Source: Dactylosporangium roseum (GTDB taxonomy: Bacteria > Actinomycetota > Actinomycetes > Mycobacteriales > Micromonosporaceae). Taken from it: a DNA stretch of 64,000 bases. This document shows positions 1-12,500 of the stretch, in pieces (position 1 is the first letter of the stretch; every line of letters begins with the position of its first letter). The DNA lies in contig NZ_CP073721.1 of NCBI RefSeq assembly GCF_025264685.1, forward strand, positions 425,001-489,000, read 5' to 3'. The notes under the pieces are model-generated. The model worked only from the letters and a program-made list of their open reading frames with translations. It was not told the origin of the DNA and searched no databases. The translations under genes were made by a program, and so were the position numbers.

Positions 1-3005
<3,005 letters not shown>

Positions 3006-3145
3006 GTAACCGTTCCCGCCTTTTGGGTGGGGATGGGTGGTGAAGGTGTTGACGCATCCACTGTGTGATTCTGAACCAATACCGGTCGCACTCTGCGGGC
3101 CCTGTTGTGGGGTGTGTGGGTGTGCGGGGTTGATAGGTTCATAGT

Positions 3146-3263
3146 GTTACGGTGGCCATAGCGGAGGGGAAACGCCCGGTCCCATTCCGAACCCGGAAGC
3201 TAAGCCCTCCAGCGCCGATGGTACTGCACCCGTGAGAGTGTGGGAGAGTAGGACGCCGCCGGA
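3146..3263 (+). rRNA. rrf: 5S ribosomal RNA
   Basis: Typical actinobacterial 5S rRNA of about 118 nt. It starts GTTACGGTGGCCATAGCGG, carries the conserved loop CCCATTCCGAACCCGGAAG and ends with the complementary terminal strand near GCCGCCGGAC. It lies about 140 nt after the 23S 3' end, the usual spacing for a 16S-23S-5S operon. No tRNA gene is seen in the 23S-5S spacer. End positions are accurate to a few bases. Confidence 0.95.
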
Positions 3264-3275
3264 CAAACTTTCGAT

Positions 3276-3310
3276 CGAGGGTCGCCCGTTGGGCGGCCCT
3301 CGACTCGTTT
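3276..3310 (+). terminator. rRNA operon intrinsic terminator
   Basis: A 12-bp stem (3276-3287 with 3291-3302, one T:G wobble) closes on a 3-nt loop and is followed by ACTCGTTT. It lies 12 nt after the 5S gene and ends the ribosomal RNA transcript before the convergent penicillin-binding protein gene. Confidence 0.85.
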
Positions 3311-3468
3311 CAACGGACGTTTTGCGTCGCGTTTCTACCATCCGCGCGCGTCCTACGACGACGATCTGCCCGACCTGTCCGAGCGCCACGACGCGGCCTC
3401 CGGTCTGCTGCCCGCCCATTCCGGCGACGACCAGGCGAGATCGCGGTGCCCGACGTAACGAACGAGGG

Positions 3469-5616
3469 TCAGCCGCCGAACGCCCTGGCGCGGCTCGGCG
3501 CGGTGAAGTTCTCCGCGGGCACGCCGGTGAGCGCGCCCTTGAGCGTGTAGGCGACCGCGTTGTTGATGACCGGGTGCGACATCGTCTTGTTGGTTTGCGG
3601 GTTGTCCGGGTCGGTGACGATGCCGGCGACCGCGAGCTGCTTGGCCATCACGACGAACGTCGCGCTCTTCTCGCTGTCTGTGGTGCCGGTCTTGCCGGCG
3701 ACTGGCCGGCCGACCTGGCCGTGGACGGCGGCGGCCGTACCGCCGTCAGGGCAGGCGTTGAACGCGGACTGGTCGCCGACCGGGCAGCGGGCCATGTCCA
3801 CGGCGGCGCGGGCCACGTCCGGGTCGACGACCTGCCTGCACTGCGGACTCCCGGCGTCGATCGTGTTGCCGTTGAGGTCCCGGATCTCGACGACCGGGGT
3901 CGGGGTGCAGTACTTGCCGTCGGCGGCCAGGGTGGCGTAGGCGTTGGCGAGGTCCAGCGGGGTCGTGTCCGACACGCCCAGCGTGAACGCGCCCCACTGG
4001 TGGGCGTCGGCGGCCAGGCCGGCGTCGTTCGGCGAGCGGAACTGGATGCCCAGCCGCTGCGCCACGTTGACCACCTTCTCGGCGCCGACCCGCTGTTGCA
4101 GCGGTACAAAGTAGGTGTTCAGCGACATGCCGAAGCTCTGCCACATGTTGAAGTCGCCGGCCTGGTCGCCCGAGTTCTTCGGGCAGTAGTGCGCCCCGTT
4201 GCAGGCGGTGGGGCTGCTCGGGTCGACCGGATAGTCGGACACGAACTGTTTCTGGACGTTCTCGGTGTGCGACAGCGGCAGGCCCGCCTCCAACGCGGCG
4301 ACCGCGGAGAAGATCTTGAACGACGACCCGGCCTGGTAGCCGGGGATTTCCGGGCCGCCGGTGATGAGCGGGACCGTGGTGTTGGGGTAGTTGCCCTTCT
4401 GTCCCTTCTTCGACGGGTTGGTGCTGGACCCGTTGTGGGTCTGGTCGTTGCTGAAGTTGCGGTTCGTCGCGAGGGCCTGCACCCGCCCGGTGCCCGGCTC
4501 GATCGCGGCGAGCATGACCGCCTCGGAGTCGCCGATCTTGACGGAGTCGCCGGCGCCCGGCTGGTCCTGGGCGTACTTGAACGCGGCTGCCTGGGCCTGC
4601 ACGCTCATCGAGCTGATGATGGTGTAGCCGCCGGAGCGCAGTTTGTTCTGCCGTTCGTACGCGTCGGCGCCGAACGCGGGCTGTTCGAGCCACCACCGGC
4701 GCAGGTAGTCGCAGATGAAGCCGGCGCCGAGATCGGGGCGCTGGACCGCCTCGCAGCCTTCGGGGGTCCGCTTGCCGACGACCGTGGGCTTGGTGGCCGC
4801 CGCCTCGTCGGCCTGCTGCTCGGTGATGTAGCCCATCGTCACCATCTGGTTGAGCACGTACTTCTGCCGGTCCAGCGCGCGTAGCAGGCCCTCGGCCGTG
4901 GCCGGGTCGTTGGTCGTGGGCGCCTTCACCAGGCCGGCGAGGAGCGCGGCCTCCGGCAGCGTGAGATCCTTCGGGTCCTTGTCGAAGTAGACGTGCGACG
5001 CGGCGAAGATGCCGTACGCGCCGTGGCCGAATGACGAGATGTTCAGGTACCGTTCGAGAATCTGCTCCTTGGAGAGCTTCTTCTCCAGCGCGATCGCGAG
5101 CTTCATCTCCCGCACCTTGCGAGCCGGCGTCTTGTCGGTGGCCTCCACGACCTCCTTCGGCGAGCGCGCGGAGTAGGCGGCGACCTGCCGCACGTACTGC
5201 ATGGTCAGCGTCGAGGCGCCCTGCTGGTCGCCGCCGTTCTGGTTGTTCACGAACGCGCGGGCCACGCCCTTGAGATCCACGCCGTGGTGCTGGTAGAACC
5301 GCGTGTCCTCGGCGGCCACGATCGCCTGCGCCATGACCGGCGCGACCTCGGTGATCGGCACGTCCCGCCGGTTCTCGTCGTACATCATCGCCAGCAGCGT
5401 CTTGCCGTCGCTGGCGTAGATGTACGAGATCTGCGGCGACGGCAGCACGTCGAAGGTGGTCGGCAGGCCCTCGAAGTTGTCCGCGCCGGTCTTGGCGGCC
5501 AGGCCCGACATGGCCAGTGCCGGGAACACCGCCGCGGCCACCGCCACACCGGCGACCAGTCCACACAGCAGCAGGGACGAAACGGCGGACAGCACGCCGT
5601 GGCCACGCAAACGCAT
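3469..5616 (-). CDS. bifunctional penicillin-binding protein (class A, PBP1-type)
   Basis: Membrane-anchored peptidoglycan synthase of 715 aa that polymerises lipid II and cross-links the glycan strands outside the membrane. One N-terminal transmembrane segment lies at about residues 8-36. The GT51 transglycosylase domain shows EDTRFYQHHG (103-112) and GASTLTMQ (133-140). The transpeptidase domain shows SSFK (431-434, active-site Ser431), SLN (498-500) and KTGT (642-645), so both activities look intact. The open frame continues 62 codons upstream, but that part lacks protein-like composition; the ATG at 5616 puts the membrane anchor at the N-terminus. The gene is convergent with the rRNA operon and divergent from the DUF2236 gene. 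Which PBP1 paralogue it is cannot be told from sequence alone. Confidence 0.9.
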   Translation of the reverse strand: MRLRGHGVLSAVSSLLLCGLVAGVAVAAAVFPALAMSGLAAKTGADNFEGLPTTFDVLPSPQISYIYASDGKTLLAMMYDENRRDVPITEVAPVMAQAIVAAEDTRFYQHHGVDLKGVARAFVNNQNGGDQQGASTLTMQYVRQVAAYSARSPKEVVEATDKTPARKVREMKLAIALEKKLSKEQILERYLNISSFGHGAYGIFAASHVYFDKDPKDLTLPEAALLAGLVKAPTTNDPATAEGLLRALDRQKYVLNQMVTMGYITEQQADEAAATKPTVVGKRTPEGCEAVQRPDLGAGFICDYLRRWWLEQPAFGADAYERQNKLRSGGYTIISSMSVQAQAAAFKYAQDQPGAGDSVKIGDSEAVMLAAIEPGTGRVQALATNRNFSNDQTHNGSSTNPSKKGQKGNYPNTTVPLITGGPEIPGYQAGSSFKIFSAVAALEAGLPLSHTENVQKQFVSDYPVDPSSPTACNGAHYCPKNSGDQAGDFNMWQSFGMSLNTYFVPLQQRVGAEKVVNVAQRLGIQFRSPNDAGLAADAHQWGAFTLGVSDTTPLDLANAYATLAADGKYCTPTPVVEIRDLNGNTIDAGSPQCRQVVDPDVARAAVDMARCPVGDQSAFNACPDGGTAAAVHGQVGRPVAGKTGTTDSEKSATFVVMAKQLAVAGIVTDPDNPQTNKTMSHPVINNAVAYTLKGALTGVPAENFTAPSRARAFGG

Positions 5617-5719
5617 ACAGCAACCCCAGGGTTTTCGCCGGCTATGCAGTCTCAAACCCTTCAAGTCGTACCCAATCTGACGCTTCGCGACACGTGACAC
5701 TTCGCACACGACCCGTCGA

Positions 5720-5734
5720 TGTCCACTGTGGACA
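5720..5734. promoter_or_regulatory. palindrome TGTCCACtGTGGACA between divergent genes
   Basis: A perfect 7-bp inverted repeat with a 1-bp centre lies in the 157-bp region between the PBP and the DUF2236 gene. One half reads CTGTCCACA on the minus strand, close to the actinobacterial DnaA box TTGTCCACA. It may equally be the operator of an unknown repressor. Confidence 0.35.
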
Positions 5735-5773
5735 GACCAGGGCGCTGTTGACGGCGTACCTATCCTCGGCGGG

Positions 5774-6568
5774 ATGCGCCGCTTCCACGTCCGGGACCAC
5801 ATCGCTCAGCTCGATCCGGTGCGCGACTACGCCGAGATCACGCGACTGCTGATGTTCCGGGAGTTTCCGTGGGACGTGCGCATGGCGGGCCGGCTGATGA
5901 TCTGGCACCTGTACGCCGCCCCGCCGGTCGCCGCAGTCGTGGGCAGCACCGGCGCGCTCGCCGTCCGGGCGGAGGTCACCTCCCTGGCGTTCGGGGATCT
6001 CGTCGAGCACGGGTTCGACTCGTGGCGAGGGCGGGAGGTCGTCCGGTTCGTCAACCGCGGTCACCGGGGCACGCCGGTGACCGCCGAACACAACCGGTTT
6101 GCGCTCGCGGCGCTGGCGGTGACGCTCGTGCGCTGGCTCGACCGGTACGGCTGGCGTCCGGTCACCGAGGGTGAGCGGGCCGCACTGATCACGTTTTACG
6201 CCGAACTCGGCCGCCGCATCGGCGTGCGGGACCTGCCACGGACCTACGACGCGCTCGCCGCCTACCTCGCCGGGTGCGAGGCCGGGTTCGCGCCGTCGGC
6301 AGCCGGTGAGCTGTGCGGCGAGCGGACCCTGGCGATGGCGCGCGGCCGGGTGCCCTCGCTGCTGCGGCCACTGGTCCGGCCGGTCGTCGCGGCACTGCTC
6401 GACCCGGGCGTTCGAGCGGCCGTCGGCCTACCGCCGCCCGCCGGGCCGGTGCGGCTCGCCGTCCGCGGCGTGCTGCGCCTGCGGCGCCGTGTCGTGCGCC
6501 TGCTCCCGCCTCGAGTGGAGGAGACCACCCCGCGAACCCGGCGCCGCGCCGGCGGGCTCCAACGCTGA
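5774..6568 (+). CDS. MpaB/DUF2236-family oxygenase-like protein
   Basis: 264-aa protein resembling the DUF2236 family (ER-bound oxygenase MpaB / latex-clearing-protein-like domain), whose characterised members are heme oxygenases. The N-terminal part shows a family-like FPWD block at about residues 36-39, then a hydrophobic helix ending GSTGALAVRAEV. The substrate is unknown. The C-terminal 60 residues are Arg/Pro-rich and probably disordered. There is no clear ribosome-binding site; TATCCT at 5761-5766 lies 7 nt before the ATG, which suits a leaderless transcript. It ends 12 nt before the convergent response regulator gene. The family call rests on recognition of the N-terminal blocks only. 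Confidence 0.65.
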   Translation: MRRFHVRDHIAQLDPVRDYAEITRLLMFREFPWDVRMAGRLMIWHLYAAPPVAAVVGSTGALAVRAEVTSLAFGDLVEHGFDSWRGREVVRFVNRGHRGTPVTAEHNRFALAALAVTLVRWLDRYGWRPVTEGERAALITFYAELGRRIGVRDLPRTYDALAAYLAGCEAGFAPSAAGELCGERTLAMARGRVPSLLRPLVRPVVAALLDPGVRAAVGLPPPAGPVRLAVRGVLRLRRRVVRLLPPRVEETTPRTRRRAGGLQR

Positions 6569-6580
6569 TTTCGGGTGGTG

Positions 6581-7261
6581 TCAGCGCCTCGGGTCGGCCG
6601 GGTCGCCCGGGCGGATCAGGCCCGTTTCGTAGGCGAAGATGACCGCCTGGACGCGGTCGCGGAGCTGGAGTTTCGCCAGGATTCGCTTCACGTGGGTCTT
6701 CACCGTCGACTCTTCCACGCCCAGCAGCTCGGCGATCTCCGTGTTGGTGCGGCCGCGGGCCGCCGCCTCCAGGACCTCGCGCTCGCGTGGGGTCAGCTCC
6801 AGCAGGCGGCGGGTGGCGGCCGGGTCCGGTTGGGGCTGGTGGGTCATCCGGTCGATGACCGTGCGGGTCACCGCCGGGGAGAGCAGGGACTCGCCGGCCG
6901 CGATGGTGTGGATCGCGGCGATGAGCTGCTCCGGCTGGGTGCGCTTCAGCAGAAAACCCGAGGCGCCGGCGCTCAGCGCGCCGAACACGTAATCGTCGTC
7001 CTCGAACGTCGTCAGGATTAGGATGCGGGCCGGTGAGCCGCTCGCCACGATCTCTCGCGTGGCGCCGATGCCGTCCAGGTGCGGCATCCGCACGTCCATC
7101 AGCACGACGTCCGGTTTTGTGTGCTTTGTCTGCTCGGCGGCCTCGCGACCGTCGGCGGCCTCGCCGACCACGATGATGCGGTCGTCGCTGGACAGCACCG
7201 CTCGCAGGCCGGCGCGCATGAGGTCGTCGTCGTCGACGACCAGGACCCGGGGTCCACTCAC
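6581..7261 (-). CDS. NarL/LuxR-type response regulator
   Basis: 226-aa DNA-binding regulator. The receiver domain has the acidic cluster DDDD at residues 10-13, phospho-acceptor Asp56 in LMDVRMP and Lys104 in the SGFLLK block. The LuxR-type helix-turn-helix starts at LTPREREVLEAA (about 155) and contains NTEIAELLGVEESTVKTHVK. The GTG start at 7261 overlaps the TGA of the kinase gene (GTGA), so the two are translationally coupled and form a cognate pair. The likely target is the divergent MMPL transporter gene, inferred from position only. Confidence 0.93.
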   Translation of the reverse strand: MSGPRVLVVDDDDLMRAGLRAVLSSDDRIIVVGEAADGREAAEQTKHTKPDVVLMDVRMPHLDGIGATREIVASGSPARILILTTFEDDDYVFGALSAGASGFLLKRTQPEQLIAAIHTIAAGESLLSPAVTRTVIDRMTHQPQPDPAATRRLLELTPREREVLEAAARGRTNTEIAELLGVEESTVKTHVKRILAKLQLRDRVQAVIFAYETGLIRPGDPADPRR

Positions 7262-8436
7262 GCCGTGACTCCGGCGCGGTCGGCGAAGTGTGGCAGGCGG
7301 GCCGACAGCTCGTACAGGCTCCCGGACGCCTTCGCCTGGAGCGTGCCGCCCAGCAGAAACGCTCGCTCGCGCATGCCGACGATGCCGTGGCCGCCGTTGG
7401 TCGGCGGGGTGCCGGTGGTGGCGCGCGTCGGGTTGACGACCGTGATCTCGACGGCCTCAGGGGCGAAGCGCACGGTCACGTCGGCGCTGCCGTCGCCGTG
7501 GCGGGTCGCGTTGGTCAGCGCTTCTTGCAGGATTCGGTATGCCGCCGAGGCGACGCTGCGGGGCACCGAGCCGGGGGAACCGTCGAGGCGGCTGGTGAGG
7601 GCCAGCCCGCTCGACCGGAACCCCTCCAGCAGATCGTCGATCGCGGCCGGGTCGGCCGGGGTGAGCTCGCTCTGCCCGTCCTCCCGCAGCGCGCGGACCA
7701 GGCGGCTGATCTCGTCCATCGTGCCGCGCGCGACGTCCTCGATGGTGTGCAGCGCCCGGATCGAACCCTCCCGGTCGCGCTCGTGGAGCAGTCGCGCGGC
7801 GCCGGCCTGCACGAGGATGACGCTGATCGCGTGGCCGGCCGAGTCGTGCAGCTCCCGGGCGATGCGGGTGCGCTCCTGCGCGGCGGCGAGCCGCTGTTCC
7901 CGTTCCACCTCACGCTCGGTGCGCGCGGCCCGCTCCTCCAGCGCGACGATGCGCTCGCGGCGCAGCCGGCTGCGGTCGCCGGTGATCCAGATGGCGCAGA
8001 ACATGATCGCCAGGGACGTCAGCTCGATCGGGATGTCGGTCAGGTTGTCGCCAGCCAGCAGATAGGTCACCGCGAGGACCGGACCGAAGCCGACCACCGC
8101 CGCGCACGCGGACCGCCGCAACAGGTCGGGGCCGCCGCTGTGCCGCACCGCCACGGTGTAGGCGGCGATCGCGGTGCCGAGCGGGAAGTCCAGCGGATAG
8201 TTGAGCACCAGCAGGATCAGGGTGGCCACCGCGACGATCGTGTAGACCGCGAGCGGGGCACGGTCCCGCACCACCAACGGCACCGACGCCGCGACGGCGA
8301 GCACGACGCCGAGCGCGTCGAGCGGCGTGGACAGCGGGCTCGGCGTGCCCAGCCCGTCGGCCGCGAGGGTGCTCATCGCGATGGCGAGCGTCATCGCCGC
8401 GATCCCCCCGTCCACCAGCACCGTCCGCCTGTTCAC
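7258..8436 (-). CDS. NarL-family sensor histidine kinase
   Basis: 392-aa membrane sensor kinase. The N-terminal half holds four to five hydrophobic segments (about 10-25, 40-55, 62-80, 85-97, 112-150) with little extracytoplasmic sequence, so it probably senses a membrane-borne signal. A coiled linker (160-185) leads to a HisKA_3 dimerisation domain with phospho-acceptor His197 in ARELHDSAGH, then a HATPase domain with the N box near NATRHGDG and the G box GGHGIVGMRERA. The GTG at 8436 is chosen because the protein part upstream is not plausible and the membrane domain begins directly after it. It is coupled to the response regulator and transcribed away from the MMPL gene. Confidence 0.9.
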   Translation of the reverse strand: MNRRTVLVDGGIAAMTLAIAMSTLAADGLGTPSPLSTPLDALGVVLAVAASVPLVVRDRAPLAVYTIVAVATLILLVLNYPLDFPLGTAIAAYTVAVRHSGGPDLLRRSACAAVVGFGPVLAVTYLLAGDNLTDIPIELTSLAIMFCAIWITGDRSRLRRERIVALEERAARTEREVEREQRLAAAQERTRIARELHDSAGHAISVILVQAGAARLLHERDREGSIRALHTIEDVARGTMDEISRLVRALREDGQSELTPADPAAIDDLLEGFRSSGLALTSRLDGSPGSVPRSVASAAYRILQEALTNATRHGDGSADVTVRFAPEAVEITVVNPTRATTGTPPTNGGHGIVGMRERAFLLGGTLQAKASGSLYELSARLPHFADRAGVTA

Positions 8437-8607
8437 CCTGCCAGCGTAGAGAGCCGGCCCGGCGGGTGAAACGCTCCGCGGGGGGATGCCGTATGCCCCT
8501 ACAGGGGGACACGAAGATCCCTTCAGCGAGCGTTGTCCCGAAGTACCGCCGCTTCCTAGCGTTCTCCGTCGGGCAGTCCGGCCGACGCCAGGGGAAGGCG
8601 GCGCACG

Positions 8608-10770
8608 ATGGCACAGACCACGCAAACGGAACGCACGACGAGCACCAGCACCGTCTTCACCCGGCTGGCGGACCGCTCGTATCGGCACCGATGGCTCGCG
8701 CTCATCGCCTGGGTCGCCGTCCTGGTCGCCGTCACCGTCGCCGCGCAGGTCGTCGGCAGCGACTACCGTAACGACTTCGCGCTGCCCGGCACCGACTCGC
8801 AACGCGCTCTCGACATGCTGCGGGAGCGAGCGCCGGCGCAGGCCGGCGCGACGGCACAGGTGGTCGTGCAGCGCGCGGACGGTCTCGCCGCCCGGCCCAC
8901 CCGGGACCGGATCGAGGCCATGCTCCGCGACGTGCGTGAGCTGCCCCGGGTCGCGGAGGTCCGCAGCCCGTACGAAGATCCCAGCGCCATGTCCCGCGAC
9001 GGCACCGTCGCCTACGCGACGGTCGTGTTCGACGCACCCGCCGAGCAGGTCCCCGGCGAGGACGTCCGCCGGATCATGGACACCGCCCAGGCCGCCCGCG
9101 GCGACGGGCTGCGGGTCGAGCTCGGCGGCGACCCTGTCCGCAACGCGCAGGAGAGCGAGGGCGGCGCCGCCGAAGGCGTGGGGATGCTGGCCGCGCTCGT
9201 GATCCTCGTGCTGCTCTTCGGCTCGCTGCTCGCGGCGAGCCTGCCGATCGTCATCGCGGTGTTCGCGGTCGGCAGCGCCGTCGGTGTCGTCGCACTCGCC
9301 TCGCACCTGGCGACGATCGCCGACTTCACCGCGCCGCTGATGCTGCTGGTGGGGCTCGGCGTCGGCATCGACTATGCGCTGCTGGTGTTCTCCCGCTACC
9401 GCGGCGAACTGCTCGCCGGTGCCGACCGGGCCGCCGCCACCCGCACGGCGCTGGACACCGCCGGGCGCACCGTCTTCTTCGCCGGCTGCACGGTCATCGT
9501 GGCGCTGCTCGGCCTCATCGCCCTCGGCCTCGGCTCGTTGCGGGGTGTCGCCGTCGCCATCGCGGTGACCGTCCTCGTCACGATGATCGCGTCCCTGACG
9601 CTGTTGCCGGCCCTGCTCGCCGTCGTCGGTGCCCGCGTCGAGCGCGGTGTCCGCAAGCGGGCGTCCCGTGCCATCCGGCGGGAAGGCGATCGCTGGCGGG
9701 CCTGGTCGACACTGGTGCAGCGCCGGCCGTGGGCGGCGTTGGTGCTGGCTGTGGGCGCCCTGCTCGCACTCGCCTGGCCGACCCTCGACATGCGACTCGG
9801 CTTCGCCGACGCCGGGACCGACGCGCCGTCGGCGACCTCCCGCGCCGCGTACGATCTGCTGGCCGAGGGCTTCGGCGCCGGGTTCAACGGCCCGCTCGTC
9901 GTCGTGGTCCGCGGCGACACCGAGGCGGCGGCAACCGTCCAGCAGGCGCTGTCGACCACGGCCGGCGTCGCGGCCACGACACCGCCGCTGCCGTCGAGTG
10001 CGGACCTGTCGACCATCATCGTCTTCCCGGACGCCGGGCCGCAGGACGCCCGCACCGCCGAGCTCGTCGACCGGCTGCGCTCGCAGACCCTGCCCCCGCT
10101 GGCCGCCGGCAGCGGCGCGACCCTGCTCGTCGGCGGCAGCACCGCCGCGGTCGTCGACTTCGCCGACGCGGTGAGCGGGCGGCTGCCGATCTTCGTCGGC
10201 CTGGTCGTCGGCCTGTCGGCACTGCTGCTACTGCTGGTGTTCCGCTCGGTGCTGATCCCGATCAAGGCCGCGCTGCTCAACCTGCTCAGCGTCGCCGCGG
10301 CGATGGGCGCCATCACACTGGTCTTCCAGGACGGCAGATTCGGCGCGCAGCCCGGCCCCATCGAGGCGTACGTCCCGGTCATGATCTTCGCGATCGCGTT
10401 CGGGCTGTCGATGGACTACGAGGTGTTCCTGCTCGCCAGGATGCACGAGGAGTGGCAGCGTACGCGCGACGCGCAGCTCGCCATCCGGGAAGGGCTCGCT
10501 ACCACCGGCCGGATCGTCACCGCCGCGGCGGCCATCATGGTCCTGGTGTTCGGCTCGTTCCTGCTCGATCCCGGCCGGATGCTCCAGCAGTTCGGCCTCG
10601 GGCTGGCCGTCGCCGTCCTCCTCGACGCCCTCGTGATCCGGTGCCTCATCGTGCCCGCGGTCATGCGGCTGCTCGGCACCCGCGCCTGGTGGCTGCCACG
10701 CTGGCTCGACCGGTCGCTCCCGCACGTGGCGCTGGAGGCGGGCCCGGCTGACGGGCCGGTTCCGCGGTAG
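8608..10770 (+). CDS. MMPL-family RND transporter
   Basis: 720-aa inner-membrane exporter of the RND superfamily, MmpL branch, which moves lipids or amphiphilic drugs using the proton gradient. The layout is the usual duplicate: TM1 at about 31-50, a large extracytoplasmic loop, a five-helix block about 190-345, a second TM at about 370-390, a second loop, then a block about 515-700. Paired TM4/TM10 motifs are visible: GVGIDYALLVFSRYR and LSMDYEVFLLARMHEE, with the Asp-Tyr pairs used for proton relay. A strong ribosome-binding site (AGGGGAAGG) lies 10 nt before the ATG. Divergence from the two-component pair suggests that the regulator controls it. The substrate is not predictable. Confidence 0.92.
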   Translation: MAQTTQTERTTSTSTVFTRLADRSYRHRWLALIAWVAVLVAVTVAAQVVGSDYRNDFALPGTDSQRALDMLRERAPAQAGATAQVVVQRADGLAARPTRDRIEAMLRDVRELPRVAEVRSPYEDPSAMSRDGTVAYATVVFDAPAEQVPGEDVRRIMDTAQAARGDGLRVELGGDPVRNAQESEGGAAEGVGMLAALVILVLLFGSLLAASLPIVIAVFAVGSAVGVVALASHLATIADFTAPLMLLVGLGVGIDYALLVFSRYRGELLAGADRAAATRTALDTAGRTVFFAGCTVIVALLGLIALGLGSLRGVAVAIAVTVLVTMIASLTLLPALLAVVGARVERGVRKRASRAIRREGDRWRAWSTLVQRRPWAALVLAVGALLALAWPTLDMRLGFADAGTDAPSATSRAAYDLLAEGFGAGFNGPLVVVVRGDTEAAATVQQALSTTAGVAATTPPLPSSADLSTIIVFPDAGPQDARTAELVDRLRSQTLPPLAAGSGATLLVGGSTAAVVDFADAVSGRLPIFVGLVVGLSALLLLLVFRSVLIPIKAALLNLLSVAAAMGAITLVFQDGRFGAQPGPIEAYVPVMIFAIAFGLSMDYEVFLLARMHEEWQRTRDAQLAIREGLATTGRIVTAAAAIMVLVFGSFLLDPGRMLQQFGLGLAVAVLLDALVIRCLIVPAVMRLLGTRAWWLPRWLDRSLPHVALEAGPADGPVPR

Positions 10771-10825
10771 GCGCGGCGCCGGAGGCGGGCCGGTCCCGCG
10801 GTCAGCGCGGCACGCGGCGGCGCGG

Positions 10826-12175
10826 CTACCTCGCCGACGGCTCGCCGTCGGCAGCATGAACGAGAACCCTCGGACCGACCGGGTGGGCGTTCGCAGCGCG
10901 GACGGGCCGGCGGCGCCGCGCGGCGGCCAGGACGATCCGGCCCGCGGCTGCCGGGCGCAGCGGGCGGTTGTGCCTGGCGGACAGGGCCATGCCGGCGGCG
11001 AGACACGCCACGGCGGTGATGGTGCCGGCCAGGACGAGCGTCTCGCGGGGGCCGGCCCGTTCGGCGAGCCAGCCCAGCAGCGGAGCGCCCAGGGCGCCGG
11101 AGAGCGAACTGGCCACCGACATGGCGGCCAGCATCCGGCCGCGCATCTCGGTGAGGGTGTCCAACTGCACCCGGGCCGACACCGTCGTGTCGATCAGCAC
11201 GGCGCCGGCGCCGATCGGCAGCATCAGGGCCGCGAAGCTCCACACCCCGGGCGCGAGGCCGCAGAACAGTTGCAGGACGCTGCTGAGCAGGCCGGCGCCG
11301 ATCAGCGTCTGGTAGCTCAGGTCGCGCTGCCGGGCCGCGGCCAGGGAGCCGATCGCCGTGCCGGCGGCGAAGAACGCGGACAGCAGGCCGTAGCCGGGCG
11401 CGCCGGCGTGCAGCGGGCCGTTGCTCATCGCCGCCATCGTCACCTGGTAGTTGCGGCCCAGGCTGCCGAGCACGACGGCGAGTGCGAGCGTGATCAGGAT
11501 GATCGGCTGCCGCAGCAGGTACCGGAAGCCGGCGCGCACCCCGTGGGCGGGGGCGGTCGCGGGGTCGCCGGTGGACGCCGGCTGCGGATGACCGTACCGG
11601 GGGCGGAGGGTGAGCAACGCGACGAGCACACCGAGGAAGCTGATCGCGTTGCCGGCGAACAGGGGCGCCGGGCCGACCAGCGCGGCGACCGTACCACCCA
11701 ACGTCATGCCGATGATCCGGCCGGTGGAGTTCACCAGAGAGCCGAGCGACAGCGCGTTGGTGAGCAGGGACCGATCCACGATGGTGGACGTGAACCGGCC
11801 CATCACCGGGCTCTCGATCGCGTTGACCACACCGCCCGCGGCCGAGATGACGTACACCATGCCGATACCGCCCAGATGCCCCCAGGCGGCGGCCGCCAGG
11901 ACCGCGGCGAGGGCGGCATGGGCGAGCTGGGTGCACACCAGCAGCGGACGGCCGGGCAGCCGGTCGGCGAGCGCACCGGCCCACGAGCTGAGCAGCAGCA
12001 CCGGCAAGGTCTGCATGAGCACCGTCAGACCCATCAGGCTGACCGAACCGGTGGCCTGCAGCACGTACCAGTTGATCGCCAGCGCCTGCATCCAGGTGCC
12101 GCTGACCGACACGAAGTCGGCGCCCATCCAGATCCGGAAGTTGCGCTCACGCAGGGCTATGAAGGTGGTGCGCAC
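10826..12175 (-). CDS. MFS transporter (MFS_3, EntS-like)
   Basis: 449-aa major facilitator with about 12 hydrophobic segments, starting with RERNFRIWMGADFVSVSGTW, the N-terminal signature of the enterobactin-exporter-like MFS_3 group. Such proteins export siderophores, macrolides or other small molecules. The GTG at 12175 is preferred over the in-frame upstream extension because AGAGGA sits 9 nt before it and the first membrane helix follows at once. The C-terminal 35 residues are Arg/Ala-rich and cytosolic. It converges on the MMPL gene with 55 nt between. The substrate is unknown. Confidence 0.85.
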   Translation of the reverse strand: MRTTFIALRERNFRIWMGADFVSVSGTWMQALAINWYVLQATGSVSLMGLTVLMQTLPVLLLSSWAGALADRLPGRPLLVCTQLAHAALAAVLAAAAWGHLGGIGMVYVISAAGGVVNAIESPVMGRFTSTIVDRSLLTNALSLGSLVNSTGRIIGMTLGGTVAALVGPAPLFAGNAISFLGVLVALLTLRPRYGHPQPASTGDPATAPAHGVRAGFRYLLRQPIILITLALAVVLGSLGRNYQVTMAAMSNGPLHAGAPGYGLLSAFFAAGTAIGSLAAARQRDLSYQTLIGAGLLSSVLQLFCGLAPGVWSFAALMLPIGAGAVLIDTTVSARVQLDTLTEMRGRMLAAMSVASSLSGALGAPLLGWLAERAGPRETLVLAGTITAVACLAAGMALSARHNRPLRPAAAGRIVLAAARRRRPVRAANAHPVGPRVLVHAADGEPSAR

Positions 12176-12500
12176 ATCGTCCGTCCTCTTCGTGCCGGAC
12201 GACAGCTTGCCCTCACTCGCTCCGTCCCTGCCGGTCGCCGGCTTTCGGCAACCACCGCGGCGCGGCCGGGCGTCCCCACGCCCGAGCCGCACCACCTCCG
12301 GTCCGCACATGCTGCTGGCGCTGAGCCCTGTTCGACAAGGTGGAGAGCGCGATCGTGAGGCGGTTCACGGCCTGCCGCATGGTCGATGACCTGCGGAAAC
12401 AGGATCAACGACGGGAAGCGGTCAGCACGGTGGAGGATCCGGGGGCAGCTCGGTGGCCACCGTCGAACCGCCCGCACCGGTGCCGACCGTCAGCGCGGGC
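12176..12500. other. 325-bp intergenic region, no supported gene
   Basis: This lies between the MFS start and the end of the ABC permease gene. The part next to the MFS gene holds its ribosome-binding site (AGAGGA on the minus strand). Open frames cross it on both strands but none has a ribosome-binding site together with protein-like composition. I saw no hairpin strong enough to call as a terminator. Confidence 0.5.

Noticed and set aside
3006..3145. tRNA gene in the 23S-5S spacer or after 5S
   Set aside because: No sequence there folds as a cloverleaf with T-loop GGTTCRA.
3232..4884. 550-codon plus-strand frame antisense to the PBP gene
   Set aside because: Arg/Gly/Val-rich shadow caused by high GC; the opposite frame has all PBP motifs.
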